A stretch of 33,297 nt of DNA, taken from NCBI GenBank assembly GCA_964636495.1, contig CAZWSL010000037.1, forward strand, positions 1 to 33,297. Reading direction: 5' to 3'. Shown piece by piece: positions 1-10,027 of this stretch (positions within the stretch are counted from its first letter, which is position 1; the number at the start of each line of letters is the position of its first letter). Origin of the DNA: Desulfobacula sp964636495 (GTDB lineage Bacteria > Desulfobacterota > Desulfobacteria > Desulfobacterales > Desulfobacteraceae). Position numbers and translations under genes: made by a program. The notes beneath the pieces are model-generated. The model saw only the letters and a program-made list of their open reading frames with translations. It made no database searches and was not told the origin of the DNA.

Positions 1-2
1 TT

Positions 3-3000
3 GAAGACTATATAGTCCATATAGAGGGTCTGTCAGGTTCCCAATTTGATGATACCCTGACCGGTGACAGCCTGGACAACAGTTTTGGCGGAACAGCAGG
101 CAGTGATACCATAGATGGCGGAGATGGATTTGATCACCTGAGTTATAACTGGTTTGACAATACAGATTTTAATGGTATCAATGCCGATCTCTCCACAGGC
201 AGTGTGCTTGGTTATCATACAGATGGCACGGTTCTGTTTGAAGATACCGTGAACAGTATTGAAGGTATAGAAGGTTCGGAATTTGATGATACACTGACCG
301 GTGACAGTTTAGATAACAGTTTTAGCGGAACAGAAGGCAATGATACCATAGAGGGTGGTGACGGCTGGGATAAGATCCATTATGAGTATGAGTTTGATGA
401 GGGTGAGATCACGGGTATCAATGCAGATCTGGTCGACGGGATTGTGCAGGGAGAGAAAACCGGTGGCGGAACACTTTTTACAGACTCCCTCTCCGGAATA
501 GAGGTTGTGCGCGGCAGTGAGTACCATGATACCCTGACAGGAGATGAGAGTGGAAACCATTTAGAGGGATCATCAGGTGATGATTCCATAGATGGCGCTT
601 CAGGTGATGATACCCTTTATGGTAATGGGGGTAACGACACGCTGTCGGGTGATGCCGGTAATGATCAGTTATACGGTAATGAGGGTGATGACAGCATTGC
701 AGGTGGTGAAGGTCATGACACCCTGAGAGGTGGTGACGGCAGTGATACCCTGGACGGCGGGGAATTTTCAGACAATTTCCCAAGGGATTATGCAGACTAC
801 TCACAAGATCCCGGCGGTATTGACGTTCTGATAGATTATAACGGAGACACGGGTTCCTTTACCGGATCCCACGCCCTTGACGGATGGGGATCTACAGATA
901 CGATTGTTAATATTTCCAGGGTGATTGGATCAGACCATAATGACAACATTACCTTTGATATTGACGATCCAAATAACGTAAGTGATGTCAGGTGGTATGC
1001 CTGGGGCATGGAAGGGGCTGATACCATTACCGGCACAGATGGTGAACGGGTAAGAGCCATGTATAACAGAGATCCTGGTGCGGTAAATGTTGATCTCTCC
1101 CTTGGCACTGCAACAGACGGCTGGGGATTTACAGATGTCCTGACCGATCTCCAGGCAGTTGGCGGATCGGATTATGGTGATACCTTAAAGGGATACAACG
1201 ATCAGAGTGAAGGATTTTTCGGAAGTCTTGGAAATGACCTCATTGATGCAAATGGATCTGACGACTGGTCCTGGGTTTCCTATGGATGGCTGGATAATTC
1301 AGAAGGATTCAATGGTGTGAATATTGACCTTGATGCCGGTTATGCCGAAGGCTTTCACTCAGATGGAACGACAACTCTTTTTACAGACACTCTGACAGGA
1401 ATTGAATCTGCATATGGCTCATTTTTTAATGACACTATTTCAGGCAACAGCAACGATAATGAAATCGGAGGTGAAGCAGGTGATGATACACTTTTCGGCG
1501 GAGAAGGCATAGATACCCTTATGGGTGGTGACGGCAGCAATCAGATAGATGGCGGTGATGATTTTGATATAGCCTCCTATGACAGCTCTGATGATGCTGT
1601 TTCCGTGACCATGAACAGTCCTGTTTCCGTGAGTCATGCATCCGGGACCGATACCCTTGAAAATATAGAGTATATCCGTGGGACAGATTTTAATGATTCA
1701 TTTTCCGGTGACGGCAGGTTTATGGTTTATGAAGGTGGAGATGGCGCTGATATCATTGACGGCGGAACTCCGGATGCCGGTAGCAGTGAAAACCCTGAGG
1801 GTATTGTATCCTACCGGCATGATCCTGATAATGCAGGAAGTGGTGTGCATGTTGATCTCAATCCCGATGCAGAAGGCCTGGTAGAGGTAACAGACGGATA
1901 TGGCAATATAGACAGCCTCTATAATATAGTCGGCGTTGTGGGTTCTTCAGGAGCTGATACTTTTATAGGACAGGACGATACCTTTAACGTGTTCTCAGGT
2001 AAGGAAGGAGATGATTCAATAGATGGCGGCCGCCTGTCAAGTGGAAGTTCCGGCAATATAGCGACTTATACTTTTGATCCGAATGCAGTTACCGGCACAC
2101 TACAATATAATTATGATGAAGAGGAAAATGATCCTTTTGCCGGATCTCAGGTTACAGACGGCTGGAGTGATATTGATACGTTGACAAATATAACTAAGTT
2201 GAAGGGCTCTTCATATGCAGACAGTCTGACAGTCAATCTCAGTGGTGACAGCAGTGGATCATTTCTCCGGTGGTATCTCAAGGGGATGGCAGGTAATGAT
2301 ACGTTAACAGGCAGTGAAGGCGAAAAGGTAGGCGTACTGTACGACGAGGATCCAGGGGGAGTTAATGTAAACCTTGATACAGGTATAGCCACTGATGGAT
2401 GGGGTCATACAGATAATCTTACGAATATCACCAGGGTGGTTGGTTCAGACTATAATGACACACTGACCGGTCACTCAACTTCTACTGATGGTTTTATAGG
2501 CAGTTTTGGAGATGACACCATAGACGGACAGGGTGGAGACTGGGACTGGATAACCTATGCCTCATTTGATGATGAAGATGATTTCAGCGGCATGGATATC
2601 AATCTGGATACAGGTATTGCCATTGGTAAAAACTTAGCGGAAGATCCTATCTTCACCGACAGCCTTGCTGATATTGAACAGGCATTTGGTTCTGATCAGG
2701 ATGATACCATAACAGGAAACAGCAAAAATAATACGCTTGAGGGAAAAAGCGGTAATGATTTAATCCTTGGCGGTGAGGGGGATGATACGCTGGAAGGCGA
2801 TGATGGAGATGATACCCTTGACGGAGGAGATGGGAACGACGTACTTGTAGGAGGTCAGGGAGCCGATACCCTTGACGGCGGCGGTTTTTCAGGAATAAAT
2901 CCGGAAAATTATGCTGATTACTCAGATGATCCAGATGGAATAGAAGTTAAAATTGATTATGGCAGCGGCTCATTCGCCGGTTCTTATGCCATTGACGGCT

Positions 3001-6000
3001 GGGATGATACCGACACCCTGGAAAATATATCCCATATTAAAGGTTCGGCCTATGATGACAGCCTAACCGTCGAGTTAAATGACCCGGATGATCCCACGAA
3101 TATACGATGGTATATGATGGGAATGGACGGGGCTGACACATTGACCGGTACGCTGACGGATGATCGATGGGGAGTGGCTGCTTCCTATCTGGAAGATCCT
3201 TCAGGTGTGAATGTGGATCTTTCAGCAGGTACGGCTGTTGACGGGTGGGGAAATACCGATACCCTGGTTAATATTGATTGGCTGGAAGGCTCCAGCTATA
3301 ATGATACCCTGCTTGGAGAAGCAGATCAGGCAAATGTGTTTTTCGGAACCCTGGGAAGTGACAGTATTGACAACAACACCTCATCGGGTGACGACGACGA
3401 TGAGGGTTTCTTAGTTTATAATAAGATCAACCATGCTGACTTTGACGGTATTAACGCTGATTTGTCTGCAGGGGTCGTGCAGGGGATGCATGTTGACGGC
3501 AGTGTCCTGTTTGAAGATACCTTGAACCATATTGAAGGGCTCATCGGTTCCATACATGACGATACCCTGACAGGCAGTGATGAAGACAATGATTTCGGCG
3601 GGTCTCTGGGAGATGATATCATAGACGGTGGAGGCGATTGGGGTCATGTGTCTTACGATGAGATCAACCATGCTGATTTTAACGGAATCAATGCTGATCT
3701 GTCTAAAGGAACTATAGAGGGGAAGCACACAGACGGCAGTGTCCTGTTTACAGACACCTTGACAAATATAGAAGGGGTTGGTGGTACACAATATTCTGAT
3801 ACCCTGATAGGTAACAGTGAAAACAATTATTTTAACGGCAGTGACGGAGATGACAGCATTAGCGGCGCAGATACCCTAAAAGGCGAATCTGGCTGGGATC
3901 ATGTCTCTTACGATGATAATATATACAACAGCAATTTCAACGGTATTAACGCTGATCTCTTTTCAGGAATTGTAGAGGGGAAGCACACAGACGGCAGTGT
4001 CCTGTTTACAGATACCTTAAACAATATTGAGGGTATAAGCGGTTCAGAATATGATGATACACTGACCGGTGACAGCCTGGACAACAATTTTGGCGGAACT
4101 GAAGGCAACGATACCATAGATGGCGGTGACGGCTGGGATCAAGTCTATTATGAGTATGAGTTTGATGAGGATGAGATCACGGGTATTAATGCAGATCTGG
4201 CCACCGGGAGTGTGGAAGGACTGAAAACCGGCGGCGGGACACTTTTTACAGACTCCCTGACCGGAATAGAGGCTGTGCGCGGCAGTGAGTACGACGATAC
4301 CCTGACAGGAGATGACAGCGGAAACCGTTTAGAGGGCACTACCGGTAATGATTCCATAGATGGCGGCGGCGGAGATGATGAGATCTATGGCGGTGATGGT
4401 TATGATACCCTGACAGGCGGTGCAGGTAATGATACCCTGGACGGCGGAGATTTTTCAGGGACGCACCCCAGAAATTATGCTGATTACTCAAATGATCCTT
4501 CCAGCATCAGTGTTCTGATCGACTATGATGGCACAAGTGGTTCATTTGCCGGTTCCCAGGCCACTGACGGATGGGAAGGTATGGATGCCCTGGCCAATAT
4601 TTCCAGGGTGATCGGGTCAAACTATAGTGACACGATTACCTTTGATATAAACGATCCGGACAATGCAAGTAATGTCCGCTGGTATACCTGGGGTATGGCA
4701 GGGAATGATACCATTACCGGTACAGCAGGTGAGCGGGTCCGGGTCATGTATAGTGAGGATCCTGATTCAGTTTATGTCGATCTCTCCCTTGGCACGGCAA
4801 CAGACGGCTGGGGGAATACGGATTCCCTGAGCAATATTCAGGCCGTTGGCGGGTCTGATTATGATGATACCCTAAAGGGATATACAGACCAGTCAGAGGG
4901 TTTTTTAGGCAGTCTGGGCAATGATGAGATTTACGGCAATGGATCAGATGAGTGGTCCTGGATTGCCTATGGCTGGCTGGATGATACAGGCGGCTTTAAC
5001 GGTATGGATATTGATCTTGCTGCAAATTCTGCAAAAGGGCTGGATTCAGAAGGCAATCCTACTGTTTTTACAGATACCCTGGCAGGGATTGAATCGGCCT
5101 GGGGATCACGTTTTGACGACAGTATTGCTGGTAACAGCAACAACAACGATCTGGCTGGTGAAGAAGGCAGTGATACCCTGGACGGTGATCTCGGTGATGA
5201 TACGCTATATGGCCATGAGGGCGATGACAGCCTCCTGGGAGATGCCGGGAATGATCGTTTATACGGAAATGAGGGTGATGATACCATTGCAGGCGGTGAT
5301 GGTAATGACACCCTTATAGGCGGACAGGGGAATGACTCCCTCGACGGCGGGGATTTTTCAGGAAATTACCCCAGGAACTATGCGGACTACTCCTATGATC
5401 CCGGCGGCATTGATGTGCTGATAGATTATAACGGTGACAGCGGTTCCTTTACCGGATCCCAGGCCGTTGACGGATGGGGAGATATTGATACGCTGGCAAA
5501 TATTTCCAGGATAACCGGTTCAAACTACAATGACACTATTACCTTTGACATTGAAGATCCGAACAATGCAAGTAATGTCCGCTGGTATACCTGGGGCATG
5601 GAAGGGGATGATACCATTACCGGTACAGCAGGTGAACGGGTCCGGGTCATGTATAATGAAGATCCTGGTGCGGTAAATGTAGATCTCTCCCTTGGTACGG
5701 CAACGGACGGCTGGGGGAATACAGACACCCTGAGCAATATCCGTACAGTTGGCGGATCTGATTATGATGACACCTTAAAAGGGTATACAGATCAGTCAGA
5801 GGGGTTTTTCGGCAGTCTGGGCAATGATATGATTGACGGTAATGGATCAGACGACTGGTCCTGGATTTCCTATGGCTGGCTGGATGATTCAGGCGGTTTC
5901 AATGGTGTGAATATTGATCTTGATGCAGGTTCTGCAAAAGGGAAGGATGCAGAAGGCAACCCCACTATTTTTACAGATACCCTGACCGGAATCCAAAGTG

Positions 6001-7478
6001 GCTGGGGATCAGATTTTGATGATGATATCTTTGGCAACAGCAATGACAATGAACTGGGTGGTGAATATGGAAATGACACCCTTATTGGTGGAGAAGGCTA
6101 TGACACCCTTATAGGCGGCCAGGGTAACGATTATCTCGACGGCGGGGATTTTTCAGGAAATAATCCCCGGAATTATGCGGACTACTCTTATGATCCCGGC
6201 GGCATTGATGTACTGATAGATTATGACGGTAACAGCGGTTCCTTTACCGGCTCCCAGGCTATTGACGGATGGAGTGATACAGATACGCTGGCAAATATTT
6301 CAAGAGTGATTGGATCAGACTACAATGACACTATTACTTTTGATATTGAAGATCCAGAATATACAAGTGATGTCCGGTGGTATACCTGGGGAATGGATGG
6401 TGCCGATACCATTACCGGTACAGCAGGTGAACGGGTAAGAGCCATGTATAACAAAGATCCTGGTGCGGTAAATGTAGATCTCTCCCTTGGTACGGCAACG
6501 GACGGCTGGGGAAACACAGACACCCTCAGCAGTATTCAGGCAGTCAGCGGATCTGACTATGATGATACCTTAAAGGGATACACAGATCAGTCAGAGGGCT
6601 TTTTCGGCAGCCTTGGCGATGATATGATTGACGGCAATGGAACAGATGACAACTCCTGGATTTCCTATGGCTGGCTGGATGATACAGACGGCTTCAACGG
6701 TGTGGATATTGATCTTGCTCAAGGTTCTGCAAGAGGGCTGGACTCAGAAGGCAATCCCACTGTTTTTACAGATACACTCACAGGGATTGAAATTGCCTGG
6801 GGGTCACGTTTTGATGACAGCATTGCCGGTAACAGCAACAGCAACGAACTGGCTGGTGAAGAAGGCAGTGATACCCTGGCAGGTCATCTTGGTAATGATA
6901 CTCTGTTTGGCCATGACGGGGATGACAGCCTTTTGGGCGGAGAAGGGAGTGACAACCTCTTTGGCGGAGCAGGCCAGGATAATCTAAAGGGAGATGCTGG
7001 AAACGATCTTTTTGGATTTACCCACTCATCATCCGTGGATACTGTCCAGGATTTTACGGTTACCTTAAGCGGTGATAATGATGTGATGCAGTTCAATGAA
7101 GCTGATCTGGGATTTTCTTCCCAGGGCACTAACAAATATGGTTCTTCCGGAAATGATACCATGGGTATGAATCCAACAGAATATAAGATAATCGGTATTA
7201 GTGATGATTCAGTTGCTGACTGGTCCAATGCTGCTGATGCGATTGATGCTGCTCTTGATAAAGGTTACGAAAATGTTAACATGGACGGCAGCAGTGATGC
7301 CACCTATTTTGTACTGAACAACAGCACGGATGGCGATGCAAGAGTCTATTTCTGGGAGGGTGATACAACAGACAACAATGCAGTGGATGATGCGGAATTA
7401 ACACATTTTGCAGACCTGGATACCTTTGCCCAGTCAGATATTGATAACCTGACAGAAAATCATTTTGACATTGTATAA
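3..7478 (+). CDS. Giant RTX-repeat secreted protein (5' end outside window)
   Basis: The frame is open from the first bases of the window, so the start lies upstream; the visible part is about 2,491 residues. A GTG at 204 is only an internal codon. The protein consists of Asp/Gly/Asn-rich RTX nonapeptides (for example GGDGSDTLDGG, GNEGDDSIAGGEG), which in this family bind calcium and fold into a beta-roll after export. These alternate with longer modules containing YADYS-DPGG, RWYTWGM and TATDGWGNTD motifs. About the last 160 residues lack nonapeptides. They start with DLFGFTHSSSVDTVQDF and end in an acidic tail, NLTENHFDIV, as expected for an uncleaved C-terminal type I secretion signal. The convergent ABC/HlyD/TolC genes next door are the obvious exporter. 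Likely role: cell-surface adhesin or S-layer/matrix-like protein (inference). No protease, lipase or other enzymatic domain is visible in this part. Confidence 0.93.
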   Translation, partial: EDYIVHIEGLSGSQFDDTLTGDSLDNSFGGTAGSDTIDGGDGFDHLSYNWFDNTDFNGINADLSTGSVLGYHTDGTVLFEDTVNSIEGIEGSEFDDTLTGDSLDNSFSGTEGNDTIEGGDGWDKIHYEYEFDEGEITGINADLVDGIVQGEKTGGGTLFTDSLSGIEVVRGSEYHDTLTGDESGNHLEGSSGDDSIDGASGDDTLYGNGGNDTLSGDAGNDQLYGNEGDDSIAGGEGHDTLRGGDGSDTLDGGEFSDNFPRDYADYSQDPGGIDVLIDYNGDTGSFTGSHALDGWGSTDTIVNISRVIGSDHNDNITFDIDDPNNVSDVRWYAWGMEGADTITGTDGERVRAMYNRDPGAVNVDLSLGTATDGWGFTDVLTDLQAVGGSDYGDTLKGYNDQSEGFFGSLGNDLIDANGSDDWSWVSYGWLDNSEGFNGVNIDLDAGYAEGFHSDGTTTLFTDTLTGIESAYGSFFNDTISGNSNDNEIGGEAGDDTLFGGEGIDTLMGGDGSNQIDGGDDFDIASYDSSDDAVSVTMNSPVSVSHASGTDTLENIEYIRGTDFNDSFSGDGRFMVYEGGDGADIIDGGTPDAGSSENPEGIVSYRHDPDNAGSGVHVDLNPDAEGLVEVTDGYGNIDSLYNIVGVVGSSGADTFIGQDDTFNVFSGKEGDDSIDGGRLSSGSSGNIATYTFDPNAVTGTLQYNYDEEENDPFAGSQVTDGWSDIDTLTNITKLKGSSYADSLTVNLSGDSSGSFLRWYLKGMAGNDTLTGSEGEKVGVLYDEDPGGVNVNLDTGIATDGWGHTDNLTNITRVVGSDYNDTLTGHSTSTDGFIGSFGDDTIDGQGGDWDWITYASFDDEDDFSGMDINLDTGIAIGKNLAEDPIFTDSLADIEQAFGSDQDDTITGNSKNNTLEGKSGNDLILGGEGDDTLEGDDGDDTLDGGDGNDVLVGGQGADTLDGGGFSGINPENYADYSDDPDGIEVKIDYGSGSFAGSYAIDGWDDTDTLENISHIKGSAYDDSLTVELNDPDDPTNIRWYMMGMDGADTLTGTLTDDRWGVAASYLEDPSGVNVDLSAGTAVDGWGNTDTLVNIDWLEGSSYNDTLLGEADQANVFFGTLGSDSIDNNTSSGDDDDEGFLVYNKINHADFDGINADLSAGVVQGMHVDGSVLFEDTLNHIEGLIGSIHDDTLTGSDEDNDFGGSLGDDIIDGGGDWGHVSYDEINHADFNGINADLSKGTIEGKHTDGSVLFTDTLTNIEGVGGTQYSDTLIGNSENNYFNGSDGDDSISGADTLKGESGWDHVSYDDNIYNSNFNGINADLFSGIVEGKHTDGSVLFTDTLNNIEGISGSEYDDTLTGDSLDNNFGGTEGNDTIDGGDGWDQVYYEYEFDEDEITGINADLATGSVEGLKTGGGTLFTDSLTGIEAVRGSEYDDTLTGDDSGNRLEGTTGNDSIDGGGGDDEIYGGDGYDTLTGGAGNDTLDGGDFSGTHPRNYADYSNDPSSISVLIDYDGTSGSFAGSQATDGWEGMDALANISRVIGSNYSDTITFDINDPDNASNVRWYTWGMAGNDTITGTAGERVRVMYSEDPDSVYVDLSLGTATDGWGNTDSLSNIQAVGGSDYDDTLKGYTDQSEGFLGSLGNDEIYGNGSDEWSWIAYGWLDDTGGFNGMDIDLAANSAKGLDSEGNPTVFTDTLAGIESAWGSRFDDSIAGNSNNNDLAGEEGSDTLDGDLGDDTLYGHEGDDSLLGDAGNDRLYGNEGDDTIAGGDGNDTLIGGQGNDSLDGGDFSGNYPRNYADYSYDPGGIDVLIDYNGDSGSFTGSQAVDGWGDIDTLANISRITGSNYNDTITFDIEDPNNASNVRWYTWGMEGDDTITGTAGERVRVMYNEDPGAVNVDLSLGTATDGWGNTDTLSNIRTVGGSDYDDTLKGYTDQSEGFFGSLGNDMIDGNGSDDWSWISYGWLDDSGGFNGVNIDLDAGSAKGKDAEGNPTIFTDTLTGIQSGWGSDFDDDIFGNSNDNELGGEYGNDTLIGGEGYDTLIGGQGNDYLDGGDFSGNNPRNYADYSYDPGGIDVLIDYDGNSGSFTGSQAIDGWSDTDTLANISRVIGSDYNDTITFDIEDPEYTSDVRWYTWGMDGADTITGTAGERVRAMYNKDPGAVNVDLSLGTATDGWGNTDTLSSIQAVSGSDYDDTLKGYTDQSEGFFGSLGDDMIDGNGTDDNSWISYGWLDDTDGFNGVDIDLAQGSARGLDSEGNPTVFTDTLTGIEIAWGSRFDDSIAGNSNSNELAGEEGSDTLAGHLGNDTLFGHDGDDSLLGGEGSDNLFGGAGQDNLKGDAGNDLFGFTHSSSVDTVQDFTVTLSGDNDVMQFNEADLGFSSQGTNKYGSSGNDTMGMNPTEYKIIGISDDSVADWSNAADAIDAALDKGYENVNMDGSSDATYFVLNNSTDGDARVYFWEGDTTDNNAVDDAELTHFADLDTFAQSDIDNLTENHFDIV
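753..6990 (+). repeat. Long mosaic repeat modules inside the RTX gene
   Basis: A long module opening with DGG-FSG and YADYS recurs at about 753, 2022 (diverged), 2874, 4440, 5343 and 6138. Spacing between the last three is 903 and 795 bp. Each module runs through a GSF.GS..DGW motif, ..RWY..GM.G.DT.TGT, a VNVDLS.GTATDGWG motif and a SYGWLDD..GF motif. A shorter module (INADL..G...G.HTDGSVLFTDTL) recurs near 190, 3450, 3690 and 3945, and with a KTGGGTLFTDSL variant near 420 and 4190. The stretch around 240-590 is matched by one around 4010-4350, an offset of 3,768 bp or 1,256 codons. The last copies are the most alike, suggesting recent duplication or gene conversion. Confidence 0.85.
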
Positions 7479-7480
7479 AA

Positions 7481-7517
7481 CCTGCCTGAAAGCAGGATAA
7501 AAATCAGTCTGATTTTT
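7481..7517. terminator. Probable bidirectional terminator between convergent RTX and glycosyltransferase genes
   Basis: Two hairpins lie side by side just after the RTX stop. The first is CCTGC (7481-7485), loop CTGAAA, GCAGG (7492-7496). Read leftward it is followed by TTTTAT, so it suits the leftward operon. The second is AAAAATCA (7499-7506), a 3-nt loop, TGATTTTT (7510-7517), ending in a T run for rightward transcription. It overlaps the last codons of the glycosyltransferase. Confidence 0.6.
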
Positions 7518-8742
7518 TTCTCTGTCCAGATGTCTGTGTCAGCTGCTGCATGACATTGATCTGTCTTGCAAGCATTTTATCAAGGCTGTATCTCTCTAAA
7601 ATCGTTTTCCGGGCATTCTGCTTTACCTTATCCATAAAAGAGGGGTATTCCAGACAGGCAATCACTTTTTCAGCAATTTTGTCCGATGCAAAGAAATCTG
7701 TCAGCACTCCGTTTACCCCATCCTTGATCACCTCTCTGACAGGAGGCGTATCTGATGCCACTACCAGGCATTCACAGGACATCGCTTCGAGCAGGGACCA
7801 GGAGAGTACAAAGGGAACGGTGAGGTAAACATGGACACGGGAAGCCTGCAGTACCTGAAGATACAAACCATAGGGCAGGGGATCAACAAAATGAACCCTT
7901 TCAGGATCAAGGCTGATTTTTTCTGCCATCACTGTTTTATAGGTTTGTCCATCTGGCAGTTTATGTCCATAGCAGACCCGGTCTTCTCCCACAATAACAA
8001 TGTGGGCATCAGGTCTGTTTTCAAGAATAAGAGGAATGGATTCTATAAACTGCGGAAATCCCCTGTAAGGTTCAAAACCCCTTGCCGTATAGGTAACAAT
8101 CTCTTTTACGCCGGTCAGGTCCAGATCGGGAAGTTTCAGTTCCATCTCCTTTTCAGGCTTGAAAAACTGGGGATTTATTCCTTCGTGGACAACGCTCAGT
8201 TTATTGTGAAACTCTTTAGGGAACTGGCTTTTTTGCCATTTAGTAGCGCAGATTCCATGGTCGCATGCAGCAAGGTCTGATAAAATGGACATGCTCCGGT
8301 TTCTAAGTCCCATACGGGATCCGATGTTGAGTGGTGTTTTCCTGCCGAAATTTGCATTCATGCCCCTTGAATCATAATACCACTCAAAATATCCGAGAAA
8401 AGGAGATTCAGGGAAAATATCCTTTATATATAGAGTTGAACCCCATCCTGAATGGCCAATAATCAGGTGAGGTATGAATTTCTGTTTTCTCAGTTCAACC
8501 AGTTTTTTTACAACTGCTTCTGCTTTTGAATTTACTCCGGCAAAATTTATCAAAGGCAGTGATTTCAGGTTGTCAGGTATGGGATCTTCTTTAAAAATGA
8601 TTTTTTTTACTCCGGGAATCTCCCATTCCGGTCGCGGATTCGCTGTAATGAATACAACTTCATTGTTTGGGTTTTTTCCCAGAAACTCAGCAATATATCT
8701 TAACTGGGCCGGGAAGTTGGGGTGGATAAGTATAAATCGCAT
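7504..8742 (-). CDS. GT4-family glycosyltransferase in the type I secretion operon
   Basis: A 412-residue cytosolic GT-B fold glycosyltransferase. The N-terminus (MRFILIHPNFPAQLRYIAEF) has the look of the Glyco_trans_4_3 acceptor domain. The C-terminal half has the nucleotide-sugar domain, with ARGFEPYRGFPQFIESIP and then YLTVPFVLSWSLLEAMSCE followed by SDTPPVREVI. The usual E-x7-E motif keeps only its second Glu (in LLEAM); the first position is Phe, within a PFVLSWSLLEAM motif that I recall as usual for this subfamily. The start is supported by AGGAG 8 bases upstream, inside the end of the adaptor gene, whose stop codon is 1 base before this ATG. As the last gene of the export operon it may modify the RTX protein before secretion, or make a surface glycan. 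Donor and acceptor cannot be read from sequence. Confidence 0.88.
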   Translation of the reverse strand: MRFILIHPNFPAQLRYIAEFLGKNPNNEVVFITANPRPEWEIPGVKKIIFKEDPIPDNLKSLPLINFAGVNSKAEAVVKKLVELRKQKFIPHLIIGHSGWGSTLYIKDIFPESPFLGYFEWYYDSRGMNANFGRKTPLNIGSRMGLRNRSMSILSDLAACDHGICATKWQKSQFPKEFHNKLSVVHEGINPQFFKPEKEMELKLPDLDLTGVKEIVTYTARGFEPYRGFPQFIESIPLILENRPDAHIVIVGEDRVCYGHKLPDGQTYKTVMAEKISLDPERVHFVDPLPYGLYLQVLQASRVHVYLTVPFVLSWSLLEAMSCECLVVASDTPPVREVIKDGVNGVLTDFFASDKIAEKVIACLEYPSFMDKVKQNARKTILERYSLDKMLARQINVMQQLTQTSGQRKKSD

Positions 8743-8743
8743 A

Positions 8744-10027
8744 TCATCGCTCCTGTAAAGAGAAACTCAAGGTGTTTACAAAGGGTTCCACAAGGTATTC
8801 GAGAATTGTTCTTTTACCGATGTGGATATAGGCCAGCAGCACCATACCGGGATAGAGTTTATAATTCTGATCCCCGCCCTGGAAATAGTTTTTTTCTGAC
8901 TCAATCAGGACATTGTAAAAGGTGCCTCCCTGTTGATCCGTAAATGTATCCGGACTGATATTTACAACTTTTCCTTCAAGTTTATTAAATTTTCTGGCAT
9001 CTTTGCTTGGCAGTTGAAGAAAAACTTTCTGGTCAATTTTGATATAACCTATATCTGAAATATTCAGGTGAGCCTCGATTATTAGTTTTTCCTCAGAGGG
9101 TACGATGTCAGCCAGGGTATCTCCCGGTTTTACAACCCCGCCTTTTGTCACCAGATACAGCTTTTTTACCACACCGTTTATGGGGGAGCGGATAACCGTT
9201 CTCTCCAGGTTGTCTTTAAATTTTTTTACCCGGGCTGACAACTCTTTGAGTTTCTGCCGGCTCTCCTTGAGATTTTTTCTTGTCTCTTCCTGGAACTGGT
9301 TTTTTGTCTCATTTAATTTTTCTCTGGTCTCCTTTAAAGCATGCCTGGCTTCCTGTAAGGAAGATCTGTCCTTCAGAATCTTACCCTCTATTGTCTTTTT
9401 TCTGCGCATGACATCAATATGCTTGATTTTGGTCGTTAAATTATCATCTAAAAGCTCCTGGCTTAAAGCAACCTCTTCTTCAAGGAGGGGGAGCTGTTCC
9501 AGCTTGTTATCCAGCTGGGACTGGATGGTTTTTATATGCTGTTCTCGCTGAAGTATAATGGTCTGCAGCTTGTTAACAGTACTTTGATAACTTTTTTTCT
9601 GTGCCTCAAAGAGTGCATTTGCCTCTTTTACCAGAAGGGGCAGGGTAAGGGTTATCTCCTTGGGAAAAATGATGTTTCTGCGGTATTCCAGCTGAGCCTT
9701 AAAACGCAGTGAATCAACTCTGAGGGCATCAATTCGCATTTTAAGCTCTTCAAGGCTTGCACCGGTCTGCAGCTGTTCCAGCTCAACCAGGGGCTGGCCG
9801 GCAGCCACTATATCACCTTCCTGAATCTTGATCTCACGGATTATTCCACCTTCAAAATGCTGGACATGTTTAATTTTACCGCTGGGCACCACCTCTCCCT
9901 CTGCTACACTGACAATATCAAGCGTTCCTCTGTAAGCCCAGAAAAAGAAAGCAGCACACATGAATATCAGCATCAGGAAAAAAAGATGGGTAACCCTCTC
10001 TACTTTTGGAATTTTCTGTTCATTCAT
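8744..10027 (-). CDS. HlyD-family type I secretion periplasmic adaptor
   Basis: A 427-residue membrane-fusion protein linking the inner-membrane ABC exporter to a TolC-type channel. A short cytosolic N-terminus precedes one transmembrane helix (about residues 13-31, rich in Phe, Leu and Met). A lipoyl/barrel-sandwich half follows (GEVVPSGKIKHVQHFEGGII, then IKIQEGDIVAAGQPLVELE), then a long coiled coil (about 75-265), the second lipoyl half (RTVIRSPINGVVKKL) and the beta-barrel domain (GYIKIDQKVFLQLPS). Length and order match HlyD/PrtE/LapC adaptors. The ATG overlaps the ABC transporter stop in an ATGA arrangement, implying translational coupling. Confidence 0.93.
   Translation of the reverse strand: MNEQKIPKVERVTHLFFLMLIFMCAAFFFWAYRGTLDIVSVAEGEVVPSGKIKHVQHFEGGIIREIKIQEGDIVAAGQPLVELEQLQTGASLEELKMRIDALRVDSLRFKAQLEYRRNIIFPKEITLTLPLLVKEANALFEAQKKSYQSTVNKLQTIILQREQHIKTIQSQLDNKLEQLPLLEEEVALSQELLDDNLTTKIKHIDVMRRKKTIEGKILKDRSSLQEARHALKETREKLNETKNQFQEETRKNLKESRQKLKELSARVKKFKDNLERTVIRSPINGVVKKLYLVTKGGVVKPGDTLADIVPSEEKLIIEAHLNISDIGYIKIDQKVFLQLPSKDARKFNKLEGKVVNISPDTFTDQQGGTFYNVLIESEKNYFQGGDQNYKLYPGMVLLAYIHIGKRTILEYLVEPFVNTLSFSLQER

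Noticed and set aside
3..7000. Possible CRISPR array because of regularly recurring short repeats
   Set aside because: The repeats are coding, in one open frame, variable in length and sequence, and have no unique spacers of constant size.
309..7228. Many opposite-strand and out-of-frame open stretches across the RTX gene (for example 478-804, 3411-3791, 4921-5319)
   Set aside because: They are shadows of the repetitive, Asp/Gly-rich coding frame: low-complexity products that recur with each repeat, with no ribosome sites.
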